Origin: an uncultured Bacteroidales bacterium
GTDB taxonomy: Bacteria > Bacteroidota > Bacteroidia > Bacteroidales > P3
NCBI GenBank assembly: GCA_937884485.1
Contig: CALGCG010000042.1
Span: 1 to 41,814 of the forward strand
Length of the DNA: 41,814 nt
Direction of reading: 5' to 3'
The position numbers were made by a program, and so were the translations under genes. The stretch's first letter is position 1, and every line of letters begins with the position of its first letter. The notes beneath the pieces were generated by a model that made no database searches, was not told the origin of the DNA, and saw nothing but the letters and a program-made list of their open reading frames with translations. Shown one piece after another: positions 40,181 to 41,814 of the stretch.

Positions 40181-41197
40181 TTGAAACTCACGATTCAGAA
40201 TTCAACGTTCACCCTTATTGTTGCAGCCTGCCTGCTTGCGCTGGCGGGCTGCAAACATAATCGGGAAGAGGCCCCGGCGGCGGTAGCCGCCGTGGACTAC
40301 CGGCAGGTGGCAGCGCCTGCCTTCTCGGCCGATACGGCCTATGCCTACGTCGAGCGCCAGCTGGCCTTCGGCAACCGCATTCCCGGCAGCAAAGGCTGGG
40401 AGCAGTGCGCCCGATGGATTGCCAGCCAGATGGCGCGCTGGTGCGACACGGTGCTGGTGCAGGACTTCACGGCCACCCTGTGGGACCAGAGCACGGTGCC
40501 CGGCAAGAACATCGTGGCCACGCTGCGGCCCATGGCCGAGAAGAGGCTGCTCCTGGCAGCGCACTGGGACAGCCGTTCCTGGGCCGACCACGACCCCGAC
40601 GACGCCCACCACCGCAGCCCCGTGCCCGGAGCCAACGACGGCGCCTCGGGCGTGGCAGTGCTGATGGAGATGGCCCGCGTGATGAGCCAGATGCCCCCGG
40701 AGATAGGCGTGGACTTCCTCTTCTTCGACGTGGAAGACCAGGGGGCTCCGGAATGGAGCGACGTCTACGACGAGGACACATGGTGCAAGGGGTCGCAGCA
40801 CTGGGTGCGCAACCGCCACGTGCCTTTCTACACCGCCGTCTACGGCATCCTCTTCGACATGGTGGGCACGCAGCATCCGCGCTTCACGCGCGAGCAGATA
40901 AGTCGCAACTACGCCCCCGGCCTCGTGGACAAGCTCTGGAACGCCGCCAAAGCCCTCGGCTACGGCGACATCTTCGTCAACCTCAACACCGACCCCATAC
41001 TGGACGACCACTACTACGTCAACCGCCTCAGCGGCATACCCATGGTGGACATCGTGCAGAACAACGGCAACACCGCCTTCTTCGAGCACTGGCACACCAC
41101 CTCCGACGACCTTGAGGCCGTCAGCGGCGAGAGCCTACGCATCGTCGGCGAGGTGGCGCTGAAGGTCATCTACGGGGACTATCCCGCCGCAAAATGA
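40181..41197 (+). CDS. M28-family lipoprotein (glutaminyl cyclase-like)
   Basis: A 338-residue lipoprotein (lipobox LALAGC24) with a zinc peptidase M28 fold. Zinc-site segments are AAHWDSRSWAD (His), PGANDGASGVAV (Asp), FFDVEDQGAP (Glu), FDMVGTQHP (Asp) and EHWHTTSDD (His). The single-zinc layout with WDSR and the long loop before FDVEDQG is typical of glutaminyl-peptide cyclotransferases, which make N-terminal pyroglutamate on exported proteins; this modification is known for many Bacteroidetes secreted proteins. It starts at TTG 40181 because no ATG precedes the lipobox. The signal-peptide codons contain a 12-bp hairpin (40221-40232 with 40243-40254). It overlaps the next gene by ATGA. Confidence 0.85.
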   Translation: MKLTIQNSTFTLIVAACLLALAGCKHNREEAPAAVAAVDYRQVAAPAFSADTAYAYVERQLAFGNRIPGSKGWEQCARWIASQMARWCDTVLVQDFTATLWDQSTVPGKNIVATLRPMAEKRLLLAAHWDSRSWADHDPDDAHHRSPVPGANDGASGVAVLMEMARVMSQMPPEIGVDFLFFDVEDQGAPEWSDVYDEDTWCKGSQHWVRNRHVPFYTAVYGILFDMVGTQHPRFTREQISRNYAPGLVDKLWNAAKALGYGDIFVNLNTDPILDDHYYVNRLSGIPMVDIVQNNGNTAFFEHWHTTSDDLEAVSGESLRIVGEVALKVIYGDYPAAK

Positions 41198-41658
41198 GAA
41201 AGGGAGGACCATCGAGACAAAGAAGGCTTGCGCGGACACTCCGCGCAGGCCTCTTCTTCTTCTCCTCCGCCCCGCTCTTCCTTTCCCTTTCCTGCACGCG
41301 CGACAACATCTGCGACACCCCCTTCGGCGAGGGTGCCAGCATCGACATCTACCAGCCCGACTTCAACGCGCTGGCCACCATCGGCGGCACGGTGACCGTC
41401 AACCGCGGATACAAGGGCATCTTCGTGCGGCGCATCAGCTACAGCGACTTCGTGGCCTTCGAATGCGCCTGCCCCAACGACCACGAGGTGCGCCTGACGC
41501 CGGACCCCGACTGGGCCGGCGCAGTGCTGAAGTGCAGCGCCTGCGGCTCCCTGTTCGAGACCGAATACGGCCAACCCCTCGAGGGCTCCGCCTCGGGCTG
41601 CCCCCTCTACGAATACCGTACCCACTTCGACGGGTACATCCTGGATATTTACAATTAG
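41194..41658 (+). CDS. Rieske-like lipoprotein with four-Cys site
   Basis: A 154-residue lipoprotein with an Arg-rich start and lipobox LSLSC34. The rest has the small beta-sandwich pattern of Rieske iron-sulfur domains (FVRRISYSDFVAFECACPNDHEV, LKCSACGSLFETEYGQPLEG). A true Rieske site is Cys-x-His and Cys-x-x-His; here it reads Cys-x-Cys (CAC) and Cys-x-x-Cys (CSAC), so it may bind zinc or a different iron-sulfur centre. Likely exposed in the periplasm or outer membrane. Coupled to the M28 gene by an ATGA overlap. A terminator-like hairpin lies in its signal-peptide codons. Confidence 0.75.
   Translation: MRKGGPSRQRRLARTLRAGLFFFSSAPLFLSLSCTRDNICDTPFGEGASIDIYQPDFNALATIGGTVTVNRGYKGIFVRRISYSDFVAFECACPNDHEVRLTPDPDWAGAVLKCSACGSLFETEYGQPLEGSASGCPLYEYRTHFDGYILDIYN
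41225..41262 (+). terminator. Terminator-like hairpin in the signal-peptide codons of the Rieske-like gene
   Basis: GGCTTGCGCGG (41225-41235) pairs with CCGCGCAGGCC (41241-41251) with one G-U pair and a 5-base loop, followed by TCTTCTTCTTCTCC. It lies 28 bases after the stop of the M28 gene. Confidence 0.45.
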
Positions 41659-41677
41659 CATTTCCTTCCCACCCCTT

Positions 41678-41711
41678 TCTGTAGAGACGCAGCATGCTGC
41701 GTCTCTACAGA
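41678..41711. repeat. Perfect 34-bp palindrome
   Basis: TCTGTAGAGACGCAGCA and its exact reverse complement meet without a spacer 19 bases after the Rieske-like gene stop. It can form a hairpin and may terminate that transcript, and it resembles TAGAGACGC-type dispersed palindromes known from many bacteria. Confidence 0.8.
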
Positions 41712-41752
41712 GAATAAATAAACCCCCGCAAGGCGTGTGCCCTGCGGGGGTT
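41712..41752 (-). terminator. Terminator of the minus-strand gene at the window edge
   Basis: AACCCCCGCA (41721-41730) pairs with TGCGGGGGTT (41743-41752); read on the minus strand the stem is followed by TTTATTTATT. It suits the gene entering from the right edge. A GCCGGCG/CGCCGGC hairpin (41763-41779) lies between it and that gene. Confidence 0.75.
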
Positions 41753-41790
41753 GGGGTTGGGTGCCGGCGGGACGCCGGCGCTCCATAGGG

Positions 41791-41814
41791 TTACTTCACG
41801 ATGAGCTTGCGGAT
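41791..41814 (-). CDS. 3' end of a T9SS cargo gene (partial)
   Basis: The last 24 bases, read on the minus strand, give IRKLIVK and a TAA stop. Ending in K(L)IVK after a basic residue is the typical end of T9SS type A sorting domains. Only seven codons are visible, but the terminator just beyond supports a gene end here. Confidence 0.55.
   Translation of the reverse strand: MRKLIVK

Overview
The window is a piece of a Bacteroidales (Bacteroidota) chromosome with a high-GC coding background. The evidence is the recurring Bacteroidetes-type -7 box TAnnTTTG upstream of genes, type IX secretion (T9SS) C-terminal sorting domains on secreted proteins, LptC/LptE/LpxD envelope genes of the Bacteroidetes kind, DUF2723 and DUF4491 genes, and MBOAT/SGNH modules. 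I see no rRNA, tRNA, CRISPR array, intact insertion sequence or prophage. The codon use is so GC-rich at third positions that very long antisense open frames appear; these are shadows.

Layout. 1-4.8 kb: right half of a repeat element, an M1-family T9SS-secreted peptidase, a small outer-membrane protein, rbfA and an FtsX/LolC-like permease. 5-7.1 kb: a T9SS-exported protein with an AT-rich body and a GC-rich tail. 7.3-13.3 kb: sirtuin, a membrane-anchored conserved protein, an Ig-like lipoprotein, a polysaccharide flippase, a small lipoprotein and fabD, closed by a strong terminator. 13.4-15.4 kb: an AT-rich island with a promoter, a long structured leader RNA, an OmpA-domain lipoprotein and a small secreted protein. 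15.4-15.8 kb: a non-coding stretch with its own promoter and three or four hairpins. 15.8-23.9 kb (minus strand): kbl; a DUF2723 glycosyltransferase-like gene with an outer-membrane protein; lptE with a 56-aa small gene; an arginase-fold protein; and a lipoprotein followed by an ECF sigma factor fused to a membrane anchor and a beta-rich tail. 24-25.8 kb: a C69 dipeptidase. 25.9-26.2 kb: full copy of the repeat element. 26.2-38.8 kb: pth, coaX, outer-membrane protein, TPR protein, lptC, lpxD, two SGNH hydrolase-like genes, MBOAT acyltransferase, LtaS/sulfatase-like phosphotransferase and DUF4491. 38.9-39.05 kb: third repeat copy. 39.2-41.7 kb: small membrane protein, efp, M28 peptidase, Rieske-like lipoprotein, and the last codons of a minus-strand T9SS cargo gene.

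Functionally the window is dominated by cell-envelope work: LPS assembly (lpxD, lptC, lptE), O-acylation of a surface glycan (SGNH pair plus MBOAT), phosphoglycerol/phosphoethanolamine-type transfer (LtaS-like), flippase, and T9SS cargo.

The most unusual signals are: (1) a repeat family made of exactly five plus five 11-bp units around a 3-bp centre, found twice complete and once cut by the window edge, each followed by a G-rich tail and then a promoter; (2) a roughly 125-nt rod-shaped RNA leader that pairs a Shine-Dalgarno-like sequence in front of a 22-codon open frame; (3) an ECF sigma factor fused through one membrane helix to a T9SS-tail-like domain; and (4) terminator-like hairpins lying inside the signal-peptide codons of several lipoprotein genes. 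All functional statements come from reading the sequence and recalled family knowledge; no database search was run.
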